Shown here: in pieces, positions 11,536 to 24,233 of the stretch
Layout of the letters: each line of letters opens with the position of its first letter
Position numbering within the stretch: the first letter of the stretch is position 1
Assembly (NCBI RefSeq): GCF_024679245.1
Contig: NC_090174.1
Coordinates: 50,165,538-50,229,537, forward strand
Source: Pseudorasbora parva
Taxonomy: Eukaryota; Chordata; Actinopteri; Cypriniformes; Gobionidae
DNA: 64,000 nucleotides
Reading direction: 5' to 3'
The notes under the pieces: generated by a model
What the model saw: only the letters and a program-made list of their open reading frames with translations
Databases searched by the model: none
What the model was told of the DNA's origin: nothing
Translations under genes and position numbers: made by a program

Positions 11536-14527
11536 ATACATTCTCAATTCAAGCACCCATAATACTTTACAACCACATAGCTACACCTCGCAGATCACCC
11601 CAGGTTTTGCACAGCAAGCAGCTTTTTTAAAACAGTACCTAAGACCAATGCAGTCACTTAAATATGAAACACATTAAAAAAAAAAAAGAAAAAAAAAGCA
11701 CACTTTTGAATCTGTGACCGATGGCGAGTTATCATCACCTCAGCCCTGGCCCTTTTTCTCGGTCATGCTCTATTAACAGGTGGCGTGCTCCTCATAGCAG
11801 ACACAAGCAACTTGAACGCCGGCCAGCCACATCAAAACCCACCCAGACCCAGGCCTTGAACTCGCCCACCTGGAGGCTATATATCACACAGCCAGAACTG
11901 CACTGAGGAAATCTCACTAGATCAAACAAATACCAGGAAGGGGGCAACTGACAGAAATACTCTGCTTTTTACTATCCCTCAGTTGATGAACAGGCATCTT
12001 GTGAGTTATGACCGAAAGCTCCCTGTGGGTAATCAGAGCATAACAGAAGTTAGATTGAACACGGCCCAATTATATTCAGTGTACGTGGGTGTGCGGCACC
12101 TGCCAGTGCCCTTCAAACCCTCAGTATGACGCAGCAGACAAATCAATGATAAGCCCACCGGGCTCCTTATGCTTCCGACACCTCTCCGTCTTCGTCTGCC
12201 TTCCATTCCCATTATAGCTGGCTGTCACTTGTTGGATTATTACCGTTGCACTCTGCACCCGGTGTACGAAGAGGGGGTGGACAGAAATGTCTGCCTCCTC
12301 TCTTAAAGTCAGCACTCCCTCGCTGAAATTTAACAAGATAACCCTGCGGAGAGCAGCACAGGAAGTATGAGAATAAGCAGAATTACACACATGCATGTGT
12401 GTGTGTGTGCACAACTAGAAGTTCAGTTTTTCATTCGAAATCTATCTACAATCCATCTTTTCAATGTTAGGCTTATCTAATGGAACAATCAACAAGCTCT
12501 CTAGCACAGGTCATTTAATTCAATAAAGCTTTTACTTCTGCTCAAGTATGAAACTGAAAACTTCTTACATGTGGATTTGGAATTCCATACAGCGCTCCAG
12601 ATGTCACGTTGAAGGAACATGCGTGGAAGCGTGAACCGAACCCTGGCGGTTTTAACAATGTTCCGCACCTCAGAGAAACACTGGGTTTGATTGCACTGAA
12701 AACCCCACAACAAGCCTTCATGCAATATTTACAGTACAATTAAATGCACTAATAATTGTTGCGCATGTAGGAAGTTTTTCCTGACATGCACAACCCAAAT
12801 CCAGATCTTAGACATCGGGGCCCAGGAAAAAACAAGATGGATAAACACAGGGAGCCGAAAACATTTAAACAGTACACATTAAATATAATTAAGAAGAAAC
12901 AGAAACATGAACAGGCCACTTGTGTTCTCACATATAATTTGTTTTTGTGGGAGCGAGGCAAGGCTTTGCCAAGAAGATCAAGATGAGGGCACGGAAATTA
13001 TATGAAGCAAGCCCAAAGCCTTGCCGACAGACCACTCAGTTTGGCAAACACAGTTCAGAGGAGCTGCTAAACTCTTCAGATCGCATGAGGATGAAACTCC
13101 AGAATCTACCTCCTCAACCCCTTAAGGCACAATTCAATGAACTGCTATATGTAGCTAACAAAATACATATGCTCTTCAAGTGCAAACTTATGTTGAGTTT
13201 CTATAAACAGCACAGTTTTAATTTCGTAATATCTATCTAGATTGTACACTTCTAAAAATAAAAGTTACAATCATTTTGATTCTACAAAGATCTATATATT
13301 CTCTAGTGCTCTCGGAAATCATTTATGCACTGGTGTTTTCAGGAATCCAGAAACCAATAGGCCAATCTGAACAATCTAATTTAACATAATAAAACACAAT
13401 AGAAAGACGAAAATGGTTGAGAAATGTAATAAGCAAAATGTTTTTTTTGTTGTTGTTTCTTTGTTGCTAGCAATCAATTAAAGATGAGTAATGCATTTCT
13501 GAGAAACACTGTTAAAAGTGGATCGGACTGAGCACCCCAACTTCAGTTATGATAGAGATGAAACCACTGCATTGCATGTTTGTGCATTTTGTGCGTGGAG
13601 CAATGAAGAGGGAGATGTGTTTGTTTGGGTGTATTTCAAATACCAACAGTGTTCCTGAGAAATAGCTTGCTGCACTATTAATAATGTTTTCAATAGTAAT
13701 ATTTCTGTTTAAGAACTGGAAAACTTGGAATGAGATGAATTTGCTTTAATATTGCATTGAAAATAACAAGTCAAAAAATTAAAACAATGGCATTGTTAGG
13801 TGTTATTTTAAAAGGCTTACCAGATGGCGCCATTTAACTGTACATTCAATATTTAAGAACAAAAAAAGTAAAAAAGCATGAATATTGATTAAAAAACAAA
13901 CAATAGTACTAATTTCAATGGCAAAAATGATCTGATATTTCATGGCTTTACATAACTGTTAGATGGATTAAAACTTTATTTTTAAGGGTGTAGCTCAGAA
14001 AATTCTCTACAATGAAGACTAGTTGGCTACCAAACCGCATAAAGTAAAATTTATAGACAGAAAAACCGATTACACAAATAGCTAGTGGCTTGTCGAGCCA
14101 AGCTTTACCGCACACGGTGCTTGGCGGACGTCACATCGTACAGAGTGCGGTTTGAGCACCTATCTAAATAGTGGTCGTCTAACTAGCCCAGCACAGGCCA
14201 CTGTTTGCACAGGCTCTCTCTCAGCTCTCTGATGTTGCCACAGTGCTAAACTGCACAGCTGTTGTGCAATCTGTGGCGGTGTTAATTACCCTAATGTGAA
14301 CGGCAGCTTGTCAGCCCCACACTAACAAAGAGGCCTTATGGTTTTAATGTTGGCCATCTTTCGTTCACCCTCCCCTTCTGCTTTTCACTTTTTCTTTGCC
14401 CTTTCGCCATCTTAAACCTTCTCTTCTTTCCCCTCACTTTTGCATCTTCTTTCTCAGTCTTCATTCATCTCCCATTTCTTACTCTCCTTACCCTGGCGGA
14501 CCACCCGTCGTATAATTCTACACGTCC
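11536..14527. other. Unannotated ~3 kb region
   Basis: No transposon terminus, RNA gene or coding exon was recognised. An A-rich tract lies at 11675-11698. Stretches around 12060-12370 and 14180-14345 are complex and GC-balanced. 13240-14000 is AT-rich. Reading frames up to 97 residues show no domain. Confidence 0.35.
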
Positions 14528-14555
14528 CTGGAAGAAGAAGAAGAAGAAGAAAAAA
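14528..14555. repeat. Short (AAG)n / A-rich tract
   Basis: A short AAG trinucleotide run followed by an A-run. On the opposite strand it yields a Phe run in a 91-residue frame, so that frame is not evidence for a gene. Confidence 0.85.
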
Positions 14556-16492
14556 AAACATCTAATGAAACCTTCCTTCGCAAATCTGCTTAGTAAGGAG
14601 AGAAAGCGGCTAAGAGACCAGATTAAACAAGGATTTAATCCAGTGCCAGTGAAAGGGCTTAAAAGGAAATATGAGAGCAGTGAATGGTAGAACGCAGATG
14701 CCCTGAAAGGAAGGGAAGGCGGTAAATCTGAAACAATCACTGCACATCTGACTTAGCATCTGTAAAAGCCTTGGAGACCTCCAGCTAAGAGAGAGCCATT
14801 TTTCACAAAACTTCCTGGAACACTTTCATATGAAAGACTTTGTTTGAGTCCACTTTATCAGCCACATTAAAATCACAAGAGGCTTTATAAACAATAATTT
14901 CTCCAGACTTGGATATTTAAAAGAAATATTGCAAAATGCATTTCCCCCACACACACCTCTTAGTGGGCATACTGTACTTTACATCCTTGCTAGATGGACT
15001 CATCTCCACTCCTAAAATCCTAAAGCAGGTCTGAGATAGTTACAAAAGAGCAAATAGCGTCAGCAATGAATTTCTCAAGCAGCATAACTGTAAATTATAC
15101 CAATGTGGCACTTATTTCAGGTGGCATGCAGTTTTACTCTTCCTTCCTCTCCTCTTCAGTCTCTTTCCTCTACTATTAGAGGGAAAGAACAGCTGGTAAA
15201 TGGCATGTCTGGGTTGTGGGCCTCCATAATTTTCCACATCACACAAGGCACATATAAAGGTGACAAAAGACGCACAAGTGCCTGACCGGAAAGCACAGCA
15301 TTGAGGAATGCAGGAAAAAGTCACATTTGGGACAAATAAGATCTTCATAGGGCTTCATCTACATTAATCGGGATATATCTGAAAACTGTCATCTTTGCAT
15401 GAACGTAATATGAAGATTGTACAAAGCAACACTATTAAAGTGAATAGCAGGCCCAACACAACCACAGATACACATGGGTCCAATAACGTTTCACAGTCCA
15501 CAGCGTTTTCACATGTGTCCACTTCACTTGGGAGACTAGGTCTTCAAGAAGCTCAATGTGTCTCAGTGTGGATGAAAGATGCATTTTTATCCGGATTATT
15601 TTTGCATGTAGCTTAAATCTCGATGCTCACTCAAGAATCTAGACACTGTCAGGCCTGCAACCAAACCCACTTTCACACACTCGACATATACTCCTGATAA
15701 AACACATTCAAGGTAGAGAAAGAGACACCCTGCACAAAAGAGACAGGACGCCTTTGGTGCGCCATTCTTTCATTGCACAAAAAAGCAGGGCACTATGCAC
15801 CCATGCACAATGGCTAATTGGAATGGGATCACACAAGATTAAAGAGAGAGGTCTTGGAATTATTCATCCGCCTGCCTCTGTGTTTGAAGTGTAGTGGCTG
15901 TGGTTAATCTGCAAGGCTTTGACAAAACAACAGCAACGGCGCAGCCGGCCAGCGTGACCCAAGCAGAGGAATAACTCCCGACATCCAGCTTTAGCGTCTC
16001 CGTGGCAGACAAACACAGTGTGCCGTGTGCACCGGGCCCCGTTCAGCTGCATCCGCTGTGTGCAGCCAGCTTGAAATCCAGCTCACCCTGCCAGTGAGTC
16101 ACTGACCTATGATTTTCAACAATACCTGGAGGTATTCAAAAGGCCTTGGCACATTGCTGTTGTGTGCTCGTGTGAAAGCGTGTGAGCGTTTGACATTTAG
16201 AAGGAAAAAAATGACAGGAGAAAAAAAAGACGATGGGACATCACAAAGCTTAGAGGGCTTTACCAAGAGTAAAGTGATAAGAAAGGGGGAAAAGAGAAAA
16301 AAAATGGGAAACATGGGCTATATTGTTAAGGCAGTTCATTGTCTGCCCATCTAAACCCTCAATGCATTTTACTTCTTTTTAGGGTTACGTTCTACAAAAA
16401 ATATATAATTTATAGTATTCAAATAGCGGCTTCACAGAATTTTTTTTCTTTTTTCTAGAAAAATATAATATAATAGGTAAAGTTTTATTTTA
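14556..16492. other. Unannotated region, CNE-like at 15840-16110
   Basis: No gene or repeat recognised. 15840-16110 is complex, GC-balanced DNA ending near 'CTGCCAGTGAGTCACTGACC'. This resembles conserved regulatory DNA in texture only. 16200-16310 is purine-rich. Confidence 0.3.
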
Positions 16493-16648
16493 AGGTGATG
16501 TAGTTACATGTAACTACATGTACTTACTATAGCAATAACAGTAAATGATGCATAATCCCAAACGTCACTCTATTTGTAAGTACATGTTGTAAATTAATAT
16601 TACTCAGTACGTGTTAAGTACAACGTAACTACCTCACCTTAAATAAAT
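16493..16648. mobile_element. Small MITE with inverted ends
   Basis: The left end 'TTATTTTAAGGTGATGTAGT' (16495-16514) and the right end 'GTAACTACCTCACCTTAAAT' (16625-16644) are imperfect inverted repeats over about 23 bp. The interior contains further inverted pieces ('ACATGTAACTACATGTACTT'). At 156 bp with no coding capacity it fits a MITE. Confidence 0.7.
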
Positions 16649-16809
16649 AATATAATATAATGGCATTGTGTAGTTTTTTTCTGTTTGCTGTACATCTAAA
16701 AGTCACAATAAATACCAAAATCTTCTTTATTGACAATGGCAAAATACTTTAAATGGGTTGTGTTAGAACGCTTAAAAACAAAGATCCCATATAATGGAGG
16801 TTTCACATT

Positions 16810-16980
16810 AGTGCCCTAGAATAACTATTTTCAGTTTCCCAAAGAACCTTTTAGTGAAGAGTAGGTCTTAAAAGAACCATTTTTAAAAATCTAAAGAACC
16901 TTTTTCCACTGTAAAGAAGTATTTGGGGAATAGAAAGGGTCATGAATGTTAAAGGTTCTTCATGTAACCACAGATACATA
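16810..16980. repeat. Interspersed repeat with AAAGAACC motifs
   Basis: Repeated 'AAAGAACCTTTT', 'AAAGAACCTTTTTCCACTGT' and 'TTAAAGGTTCTTCATG' motifs match, from memory, a common cyprinid interspersed repeat. Boundaries and class are uncertain. Confidence 0.5.
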
Positions 16981-18666
16981 TCAGTTTAGTCCAAATTTTC
17001 ACAAAAATTTCACCTATTTCCAGAGAACGGAAATTAATATAAAATAATATAATAAAATGTTCACTTTTATATCTTTAGAGGAATAACACATATCAAAAAT
17101 GCAGGGTAGTTTATCTTATATGATAGCTATGTACATGGTAACACCCTTGATAACACAAAACAAATCTGCCTAATCACCAACATTAATGAACCCAGTTTAC
17201 AGCCGAATAAATCAAGCCATTATGTAGATTAGACGAAAACATACATTTCCCTTCCCTGCTCTGTGCCTGTCTACATTTATCATGTCTTACTCTTACAAAA
17301 CTCCATTTTTTTCTCTTCGGACTAAGAGGATTCAAGATGTTAGCTTCGTGCCGGAAGGTCTGTCATATCAGGCTGGGCTGTGATCTGCCTCGACTCTTAT
17401 ATTACAAATAGCTGGCAGATTTTTCCTCACCCTCTTATCAGGACTGCGAGCCAGGCCCCCGCCATATCTGCTCTCTGCGCCTGATAAGTGGAGGGTTTGA
17501 AGATACGAACGAGGGAGCGTTTGCAAGCTAATTCCAGAGCTGCATCTGCACAAGATTAAGATTAGCCTCTGGCCACGGGAAAAAAAGAAGAAATATACAT
17601 TCGATTTGAGGAAGGTGAAGGTGAATGCTGGAATTCTGCTTCACTTACTGCTATTTCATATCGTAAATACTCTAAGAAAGTCTTGCTACGGGGTGTAATG
17701 AAAGTAGAAATCTTTTTTTTGACAAAAATACACATATTCACCCAACTATCTTCTGAAATTTCAACCAGCAAAGTATGTGCGCTCTTTCCCCAAGTTAATT
17801 CTGTGACCTCCCAACCACCTGTCCCTGACAGTACAGAGAGGAGAAGCTCTCATGTCAATTAGATAGTCTATCTTCTTATAAGCTGTAAATCTGAAATCAT
17901 ACAGCTGAGCAATGCGCAAAACTATTTGCTGCATTAACTGTGCGCTCATAAAACATTATGCAATGCGAGTAACATATAATTATCATAGATCAACATATTA
18001 CACACCCGCAATGTAAAATGATGCAGTGCAAGTCATAAACATGATTTGCGAAGGTGGCAGCGAGTATCTTAAATGGTCCCGAATGCAAATCCTCTATGCA
18101 AATCTCATTCAAAGTGCTAATGCTGAGAGACAACAAACCACCATAATCTTTGATCTATGCTCTGCCCAGCCTGAGGCAAACTGTTTACATCACCATATGC
18201 AAGTCTGTGACGTTTAATTCATTCTCTTCATTCAAAATAAGCTAAAACTCAAACTCATGTCTCATATTTGTTCCCATGTACAAAACAATTGGTAGATTTG
18301 ACATCAAAATGGAAGGCTCTGGAAGCTCAAACAACCAAGGCATCTTATATGCAAAGGGCTTATAGGTAACCTTGAACGGTTGATTAGGCAGAGCCTAGAT
18401 CCTATGCAATATGAAATGAATGCAACTCGATATACAGTGGCAGAGCTTGAGAAATGTAAACCATATGTGTAAAGACAGAAATAAAGAATGTCAAAGGGTC
18501 AATGATAAAAAGGAGGTAATAAAAAGATGAAAAGTTCTTAGAAATTACATCTTTACTTATATTAGTGCGTACATTTGGAGCATATTCAATAAAAATGCTG
18601 ACGTAATGCCTATAGAATTGAAGAGGTATAACCAGGTAACAACAACTATTTTCCTCACACATTTGG
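16981..18666. other. Unannotated region
   Basis: About 1.7 kb without recognised repeats. 17330-17590 is GC-balanced and complex. 18083-18103 holds two POU octamers, listed separately. No coding exon is supported. Confidence 0.35.
18083..18103 (+). promoter_or_regulatory. Paired POU/octamer motifs
   Basis: Two perfect ATGCAAAT octamers at 18083-18090 and 18096-18103, same orientation, 13 bp start to start. POU-domain factors (Oct1, Pou3/Pou5 types) bind this motif. The sequence shows the motifs only; binding is not established. Confidence 0.35.
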
Positions 18667-18881
18667 TAAATGGACTGCATTTATATAGCGCTTTTATCCA
18701 AAGCGCTTTACATTTTGCCTCATATTCACCCATTCATACACATCCAGCTCGTCGGGAGCAGCTGGGGTTCGGTGTCTTGCTCATGGACACTTCGACACTT
18801 GGTCAGGTGTAACCGGGGATTGAACCACCAACCTTCTGGTTTGTAGACAACCTACATGAACCACTGAGCCACTGCCGCACT
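18667..18881 (-). mobile_element. tRNA-derived SINE (HAmo-like)
   Basis: Read on the minus strand, a tRNA-like head is followed by a LINE-like tail. Box A 'TGGCTCAGTGGTTC' lies at 18858-18871 and box B 'GGTTCAATCCCC' at 18815-18826, both close to RNA polymerase III promoter consensus. The 3' part ends in 'AAAGCGCTATATAAATGCAG'-type sequence, the fish SINE tail that allows LINE-machinery priming. The layout resembles the cyprinid HAmo SINE, recalled from memory. The internal promoter boxes look intact. Confidence 0.8.
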
Positions 18882-19424
18882 ATGTATTTTATATGCATTT
18901 AAGACGCATGAGTGTGCATGTCATTATTTTCAATCCCAAAAAAGTTCTTGTTTTTAGAAATAAAGAATTGATTCCATTACTTTATTTTATCAGAACAAAA
19001 AACTCTTCTTCATAAAAGGCCAAATATGTGATACTGTTATGACCTTGGAACAACCATCAGGTTATAAAGTGGTTGATCATATTCATATGTTTTTTTATTA
19101 ATATTTTTATTTTATATCACATGACAACAAAATGGCTTCCTGCAGATTGGTAATACCACCCTGACTTGTATTTGGTGGACCAAAGTTTTTCCGAGAATTA
19201 GTACAGCATAACTGGTTATTCTGATTGTTTTTTTTTGTTTTTTTTTACATGAAAATATACAAAATGAAATAACAATAAAAAGCTAAATGGCAAACTATGT
19301 TTTTTAGATTTAAAATATAAACAAACGAAAAAATAATACAACCTCATGACGGTTGCACCACCTAGACACCTTTACTTACTTTTAATTCTGAAATTGAAAA
19401 CATGTGCATCAATGAAATGGTGTA
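18882..19424. other. Unannotated AT-rich sequence
   Basis: AT-rich DNA with T- and A-runs (19230-19330). No gene or named repeat was recognised. Confidence 0.45.
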
Positions 19425-19492
19425 CTGGAATTTTTATGTATTACTGAATATATATATATATATATATATTCAGTAATACATAAAAATTCCAG
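19425..19492. repeat. Perfect 68-bp palindrome
   Basis: 34-bp arms (19425-19458 and 19459-19492) are exact reverse complements with no spacer. The outer part reads 'CTGGAATTTTTATGTATTAC' and the centre is an AT alternation. It can form a cruciform in DNA or a perfect hairpin in RNA. It contains no coding sequence. Confidence 0.95.
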
Positions 19493-20078
19493 ATTCCAGT
19501 AGTCAAAGTAGTATAGGGACTAATATAAACGATAAATACAGTAATAAATATGTAGTCATGCCTGTGATATGCAAAGCAAGAGAAACAAATTAAGTAAAGG
19601 GGGAAAAAATCTCAATACAAAAAGCAAGACCTTGAGAGAGGTAAACTCCATATGTATACAAAGAAATAAAAATGTCAGATGTTGTTTTTTATCGTTTGCT
19701 TCTGCATAAAAGAACAGCAAAGCTGCAAAACACAAAGCGCACGTACGTACACACACAATAATTGCATTAAACCGAATGAAACTCAGTGACTTCACGTAGT
19801 AAATTGCTTGTGATATCAGCGCGTGAGGGAAAGAACACATTCAATCTCTAGAACAAAACCTGAACCGCTATTTGGTTCAAGCCTTATTCATAAGTCTTCA
19901 GACAAATTCGGTGTGGTTTTTATTTATCTTTTTCCCCTCCTTTTTTTCTTTTTAAAACGCCAATTCAAAAAGATTGTGATCAAATTATTTCCGGCAAACA
20001 AAATATAACAAGGTTTCAGGAGCATTCAAGACAAATTCATCATCGTAGGCTCATTCTTTATGGAAAATATATCCTTAC
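19493..20078. other. Unannotated sequence
   Basis: AT-rich sequence next to the CpG-rich block. If the minus-strand splice donor at 20078 is real, this would be the start of an intron. No other feature was recognised. Confidence 0.35.
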
Positions 20079-20745
20079 CGAATTCTATATGAGATTCGCT
20101 TCCATCGGAGAAGAATTGGCAAAGGTGACAAATAAATGCAATTCCGTTACATCCAGTATATGCCGTATGAAAGCTACGGCAGATATTTTTCTCCGCCGAG
20201 CTCGCGTAGATCGCCACCGACTGAAGGCGGACAAGAAATACGAACCTGTCCCAACAATAAATCTTCAGAGGAACGTTTTTAACGACTGCGGTGGCGAAAG
20301 CTGTCAGAAGCGTTGGGTATTTTCAACGACAGATCAGACAGATTGATATCTGTTCAGCAATGAGTCATACATTCCTCACTCAGGTGAATAGAATCAGGTT
20401 TTTAGTCAAGGTAAGGTGAAGGCGATAGATATGAATCCCAAGTCGTGGAAGCTCCTATGACAGATCATTAACAATAGATTCCCAGCAGAAGTACCGCTCT
20501 CTTTCACAGCCAAAAACACCGCAGAACAACATTCCATGGATTTGAGCTCTTGGTAATCTCGTTTATCTCGAATAAGTGAGCGAATCCATTCGTTTTCGAC
20601 GTATCTGGAAGGTTTTAAAAGTCTCCACACGAATTGAGCGCGTCCAGCGCCTCCGCTGCGCGAGGCTCTCCAGGCACATACGGGAGCGAGTGTTCCGTGA
20701 GCGCGCGCTGAAGTGCGCTTCAAGCGGCCACTCCGCTGGGTGTGT
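20079..20745. promoter_or_regulatory. CpG-rich block, candidate promoter and first exon
   Basis: CpG dinucleotides are dense here (clusters at 20190-20330 and 20575-20740) in an otherwise CpG-poor window. This is typical of an unmethylated vertebrate promoter. On the minus strand a donor-like site CG|GTAAGG lies at 20079/20078. On the plus strand AAG|GTAAGG lies at 20410/20411, so the orientation is ambiguous. The minus-strand layout (CpG peak 20640-20740, donor 600 bp downstream) fits a 5' UTR exon. Frames inside (up to 105 residues) show no known domain, so any exon is probably non-coding. Confidence 0.45.
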
Positions 20746-21105
20746 TAAAAAAAAAAAAAAAAAAACATGCACAGGACAAGACCAAAGCAATCGATGTATG
20801 AGAGGCGGAGCTTACACCAGCCTTTTTCTTTCTTTAAAAAATTTTTTTTCACTCTTAAAGACATTTATAAGAAATGTCACATGTAGCCTATGACTTACAA
20901 TTCCAGGCAAATGATTACTACATTTTCTCCTAAACCTACTCCTAAACCTGCCAAAGTATTATTTTAGCCTACTATTATTGTAAAATTCCCGTAAGGTGTT
21001 CACAAACAGGGATATTCAACCTCGACCCAAAGAGAGGTGTGTGTGTGTGTCTGAACATACATACATAGCCTACATACATACATACATACAGACACACACA
21101 TTTAT

Positions 21106-21106
<1 letters not shown>
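20746..21106. other. Unannotated sequence with poly(A) tract
   Basis: Starts with an A-run (20747-20765), then a short pyrimidine-rich stretch and CATA/CACA-rich sequence at 21055-21100. Nothing else was recognised. Confidence 0.4.
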
Positions 21107-21156
<50 letters not shown>

Positions 21157-21157
21157 T

Positions 21158-21251
<94 letters not shown>
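21107..21251. repeat. (GATA)n microsatellite
   Basis: About 145 bp of GATA tandem repeat with one 'TATATA' interruption near 21155, preceded by short CATA and CACA runs. Confidence 0.97.
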
Positions 21252-22792
21252 CTCAGTTATTGATAATTTCATTTAGTCACAACTAGATGAAATAGGTTCC
21301 GACAGTTTCTGAATCTGTGCTTGAAAAGGATGATAAGTCTGAATTTAGTCTGCAAGTGGGTCAATTCGGTGAGATCAGATTTGTTCAGCAGTCAAATCAC
21401 ATTAATGGACAAAAGTGTCAAAGACCAAGAGTAAAGGCCACACTTTCTAAAGAGAATTCTTCCTTAAATGTTATCAGAAAGAATAATAGCACATCTTGTG
21501 TTTTATTGAGGGCTTGACCTATAAACTGTGCAGACAATGTAATACAGCTTGACTGAATCAAAGCAATTTCTCACCAAGGGATTTAAGCTGCGTCTGGCCT
21601 TAATAAGAACCAAATTAAAGGCATCTTTTCAACACTAAAAAAGTGTTGAAAACTAAGCAACCAGTGTTTTCCTGTTTCGTTTTGACCAGTGGCTAAATAG
21701 TGTAGCCTGCTCCATAAGGCATGCAATTTCTGCGGTACTTCTAGGAAGTTTTTGCATGGAATGCAAAGCTTGTAATTATTTACCAGCTGATTGTGATTAT
21801 AGGTCATCCCCTTTCCTGCACACTTCCTATTAAAACCATCAGGCATTCAGAGAAAAAGAGCACATGGAATTGAGACAACCCGCAGACAGGCAGAGAGATC
21901 ATGAATAAGGTAACAATGGCCATACTATCTTTTATCCTGATTAGTTTATTGCACTAAGAATATAAATTGAATCTTCTAAATGGCTACAGCATCATACAAA
22001 TATAATTCATAAAAAAAATCTCAGTACCAACAATAACTTGAGGCCTCTGAGTTCAGCGAGGGTGGAAAATGAGCAGATTAACATTTACAAACTTATCTTT
22101 GTGAATTTTTGTTCTAAACACCGACATATCGTCTCTGATAGGCCCTGAACAGAATATGTTTGTGAAGATGCAACATTGTGTTATGGCACTAACCATAGCA
22201 CTGAGACAATAATAGGTTTTCACTTTGCCAAGGGAACTCTTGGAATATCTGTCTATAGATCTGTTTTTGCTACTAGGCACATCTGATGACAGAAGAACGA
22301 TTTTAACTTTCCCCTGGCTATCTATTATCATGGGCAGACAACATCTACGGAATGAAGGACAGAACTGGAAATTCAAAGTCATGTAAAGCTTGAAAGAACG
22401 ATACGACGGTGCAAGCTGGTTCGCGACAAAAAGCACCACCCCAAGTTCTGAGTGCAATAAAGACAAAACGGAAAGAAAGAGGCGAGACCAAGCTAGGGAT
22501 AGAAATGGAGGAAGAAAGAGAGAAAAAGGCAGAGTGAGAGAAAGACGCTCAAATTGCCTCAGGTTGCCTTTCAGCTATCTTTCCCTGTAGATTCATCTGT
22601 CAGAGCTCAACCAAGAGAGAGACAGAGAGTGAGAGAGAGTGCAGGCCTCATTGGGCATCTCATCCTCAGGCTTAACAATCCAATATTGGTTGTTGCCGAA
22701 GATAATTATGCCCCTCTGATGATGGAACACCTTGGGCAAGTTACAGCAATTTGCATCACCAAACACGGCAGATCAGCATAAAGGGAGGAAGG
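21252..22792. other. Unannotated region
   Basis: About 1.5 kb without recognised repeats. It has a purine-rich tract at 22460-22650 (AGAGAG motifs). The 137-residue minus-strand frame at 22053-22466 shows no domain or splice context and is judged non-coding. Confidence 0.4.
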
Positions 22793-22944
22793 TTTAAAGG
22801 GATAGTTCACTGAAAAATGAAAATTCTCTTATTATTTACTCACCCTCATGTCGTTCCAAACCATACGAAATTCCTTCGTCTGTGGAATGCGAAAAGGACA
22901 ACTGTCATTGCTTTGTTCCATATGAATTCGCAGTGACTGTGTGT
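22793..22944. mobile_element. MITE fragment (TTAAAGGG type)
   Basis: Begins 'TTTAAAGGGATAGTTCAC' then 'AAAATGAAAATTCTC', 'TTACTCACCCTCATGTCGTT' and 'TCTGTGGAAT'. These are landmarks of a fold-back MITE very abundant in cyprinids. Only one half is present; the second arm is missing. Confidence 0.8.
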
Positions 22945-24233
22945 TACGTATTAAATATGAAGCAAAAAGCATATTTATTCCAATTCTCCGAAAGACAAAC
23001 AATAGCTTTGTATAAAGAACAGACTAAATTTCAGGCCTGCGGGTAACTAGCACTGATTCAAATGAATCAACTGAATCAACAACTCAAAAGAACAATTCGT
23101 TCGGAAATCAGACTGATTTGGATAAAATCAAGTTGTACATTAACAGCTCACTAGAGGGCGAGAATATCAGTGAATACACAAATAAGGCTTAAGGAGACTT
23201 GCCAGTAAGGAATAGCCATCATTTCATTGTCTCAGTTAACTATAGACCCGATACACTCCGACTATGGGTAACCAATTTCTAGCTAAAATATCCTTGAATT
23301 TGGATACATTTCATCTTTGCCAAAATAACTTGAGAGATGTTTGATATTCCATCATGTAAGCAAAGTCAACATTGATTACAAGGTGTTTGGTTAAATTTCT
23401 TTGAAATTGATGACTAATCTATTCTTGGGCTATGATTAGACTTCTATTTAATTTTTCATTGACATCCCATATTTTTCCTTGTTTTAGCCTAGATGCCAGG
23501 GCTGTGTTTGGACAGCTAATAAGGTGTCTTTTAAATTTCTTGTTGCGTTAGATATATATAGGAAGACAATGCATGCCTATTACTTATGAATAAGAGAAAG
23601 TGAAACTCCCAATATGGCGAATCGCGTCACTGCCGCAGCAGTTAGAAGCTCTGGTTGCTATAGAAACACGCAGAGCTCTGAGACTCATGTTTAGGATTGC
23701 GCATGCGCTTTAGCTTTGTCCAGGCTGGAAAATGCTGTTTTTTGTTGTTGTTGCCATGATTCAAGCATTCAGAAACCAAATTTACGAGACAGTTATTGTC
23801 AGATTCCATTGGTGATTTTAAATGTGAAATTTAATCGTAAGCTTGGTGATTAGTTTGGGAGAATCTGATGTTATCCTATCAAAGAGAACTGCACTTGCAT
23901 GCCCGAGAAGTGTTTCAAATATGGCTGCAGAGTATATATGACATATTTACACATGACAGTCATTGTATGGAAAAAATGTTCACTAAAAAATAAATTAAAA
24001 GAAGCATATGATTTTAAAATAATGTAAATAATGACAGACTCAAATTCATGCATATAAATTCTATCGTTTTAAACCTCCTGCCACTTTCCCTTTATTTTTA
24101 ATCATGTAAATGGTAAACATTTTTCTTTGCTGACAGATGAGGTCAACACGGCCATTTCTGTGCTCTCCCAAACACCTTTGCATCTACTTTACATGGTTTC
24201 TGTTTGTGTCATTCAAAAGAGTTAAATGAGTGG

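Noticed and set aside
18815..18871. A tRNA gene on the minus strand
   Set aside because: Box A and B are present but no cloverleaf with an acceptor stem is visible and a SINE body and tail follow.
21107..21251. Regular repeats considered as a CRISPR-like array
   Set aside because: Pure 4-bp tandem repeat without spacers, in a fish genome.
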